This document shows, in pieces, positions 62,080-64,000 of a stretch of 64,000 nt of DNA. A model generated the notes under the pieces. It was given only the letters and a program-made list of their open reading frames with translations. It was not told the origin of the DNA and made no database searches. Source of the DNA: Metopolophium dirhodum. Its lineage: Eukaryota > Arthropoda > Insecta > Hemiptera > Aphididae. How positions within the stretch are numbered: position 1 is the first letter of the stretch; each line of letters begins with the position of its first letter. The translations under genes were made by a program, and so were the position numbers. The DNA lies in contig NC_083564.1 of NCBI RefSeq assembly GCF_019925205.1, positions 36,804,447 through 36,868,446 on the forward strand, given 5' to 3'.

Positions 62080-64000
62080 TATTAAACCAAAAAATAATAT
62101 ATAAGAACAATTTTTGTGAATTGATTATTTATATTTCTTAGTTTACTGTTTTCAGTTGTTTGTGTAAATGTTTTTCATAAATTATAAATACCTACTCATT
62201 TCAATAAAATTTGATTTATTAGATCTCACCCGCATAATAAAAACTGTAAAAATTAAATTTGTAATACTTGACTAGTTAAAATAAATTAATAAATGAATAT
62301 ATTTATAAAATAGGATAAATGTATTTACTATTTAGTCATCGGAGACGCTATATGGGGTAGAGATGAAAATAAAATATGGCAGCGTTATTATAATCAGAAT
62401 GTACAAACAAGGACCTAGTAGTCACAAAATCCTAAATACGTCAACTGTAGAACTTGCAGTACATAACTTATGGGCTTATGCACAACGTATAGGTATACTG
62501 CAGCACTGTAAACACTAATAATGTTTAAGCTGATTATAAAAGTAGAAAACTCATTATTGTGATTTATGTGGCGGAGATGGAATAATTTCGTAAATTAATA
62601 ATACATTTTCAACAATAACAAATACATTCTATATAGGTAGGTAAAGGTATAGGCAATATATGTGACGCGCGCGTATAGTTTACGGTACAATTGATGGATC
62701 TGAACGTCAACAAATTGCGTAAAACAAATAGAATACGTACGTACTTGACCCAAATAAAAATCAAATACTATAATCGTAACGATACGAAACGACTAACCGT
62801 ACACCTTAAATCATCATACAAAGTCAACGCGATTCACTAAAGCGGGGTGAACAAATTAAGAAATAGGTACATCAAGTCGTAAATGCCTAATAAATTAAAT
62901 ACACATTTGCGATGCAGTTACTAGTTAAACACGCGTTTCCTTCACCCAGAATGTATTATTGTTTCATATTTTATTTTTCATTCGTGATAATTGTGGATTT
63001 TTAAGTATACGCTCCGGTGCCGTGCTCGTACCAATGTTTTTGATTTAATGGGCACACTGGGTATTTAGCAATTTTTTCGAACGAAAAATGATTCCATAAA
63101 TTCAATAGTTTTAATTATAGGTTAGTTACCAATGACATATTCTACGTAAGACAGAAAGTATTTACAAAGAATCGTATGACACTAATTTTTTTATTGAGGA
63201 CGGCTTTGGAATATTAGCACTGGTGTACAACTTACTGTCCAAGTTTTAATATATATTAAAATAAAATTATATAATATAGTTTGATATTTGTGTGTGGATT
63301 TATTTGTGATGCATCTACATTAATTACCAACATATTTATGCCACTAAAAATAATACCCAAATACATTTTTTTTCAGCTAACTTTTCCTCACATAATATTA
63401 TATTATATAATACGCATTGTAAATTAACTAAACACATTTTAAGATAATATAATATATAAATACATACATAATAATATGTATATTATACCTACAGAGCGTG
63501 CAATATGCATATTATATTGTATTATTATATTATTATTATATATTTTATATCTGTATAAACAAAGTAAACATTGTTTGTTGTCAAGGACGTTATATATGAC
63601 AACAATGTCTTGCACGCAACAGAAAAGGGTGTCCTCAGTCCTCACCATTGTGTATTATGCTTTTAACCCCCAAGGTATTTTAATTTTTAAAAAATATACT
63701 TTTGAATATACGATCAGTATTTAGCAATAAAACGTTGCACAATATTTTAATATGCAGAAAATTTGTTCTACAAAAATAACGATAATAATATTAATAATTT
63801 ATAATATTTATCGCACCTTGGTTGTTTATGGGTTGATTCCACAATCGATATCGTTATAGTAACAGTTTTTTTTATGTTAGACTACCTGTTGATTTATGGG
63901 ATGTTAATGTTATAACCAATAAAATAAACGTAATAATTGTAAAACAAAAACATTTCAGTTTTGCCTGCTGCACTTGGTACGCTAAAATATAGCTTATAAC
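62080..64000. other. AT-rich non-coding stretch to the window end
   Basis: No gene, RNA or mobile-element end was recognised. A CpG patch lies near 62660-62720. The end of the window is AT-rich and gives no boundary. Confidence 0.45.

Overview
The window is about two-thirds A+T and reads as nuclear DNA of an aphid or a close relative. The pointers are long AT-rich non-coding stretches with CpG-rich islands, roughly twenty AGGTACCTA-type hexamer sites, a short (TTAGG)n telomere-type motif (the insect repeat), and insect-type DNA transposons. Species assignment is inference; no host gene was recognised by name.

Only one full-length protein-coding gene can be defended: a Tigger/pogo-type DDE transposase on the minus strand (3830-5326) inside a complete 2,348-bp transposon (3533-5880) with terminal inverted repeats and a TA target duplication. 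Everything else that is clearly coding is broken: the C-terminal part of a hAT transposase inside a 733-bp element with a perfect 8-bp target duplication (34228-34960), two LINE reverse-transcriptase C-terminal relics (minus strand near 44.8 kb, plus strand near 61.7 kb), and a frameshifted, GC-rich pseudogene-like stretch at 57.8-58.5 kb.

Layout. 1-3.5 kb: a duplicated AT-rich unit, a tRNA-derived SINE with target duplication, then a CpG- and microsatellite-rich stretch. 3.5-5.9 kb: the Tigger element. 5.9-33 kb: long non-coding DNA with CpG islands, a pure (TG)45 tract, a small MITE at 15.2 kb, a possible minus-strand first coding exon at 24.4 kb and a 151-bp hAT MITE at 29.7 kb. 33-36 kb: short tandem cassettes and the hAT element. 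36.1-41.6 kb: the most striking structure, a satellite array of 31 core copies built from two monomer classes (about 138 and 219 bp) in a higher-order pattern that is duplicated again at 1,345 and 990 bp. 42.3-44.65 kb: a large inverted-repeat (foldback-like) structure. 45.3-46.1 kb: a second block of the satellite made only of long, older-looking monomers. 46.1-57.7 kb: AT-rich DNA with several small exon-like islands on the minus strand and a 1.7-kb composite dispersed repeat. 58.6-64 kb: non-coding DNA with a LINE relic and a 150-bp hAT MITE.

Functionally the window is dominated by selfish DNA: an apparently complete DNA transposon, non-autonomous derivatives of others, and a satellite that grew by repeated unequal exchange. 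The exon-like islands suggest that part of the window may lie in introns of one or more minus-strand genes, but this cannot be shown without transcripts.
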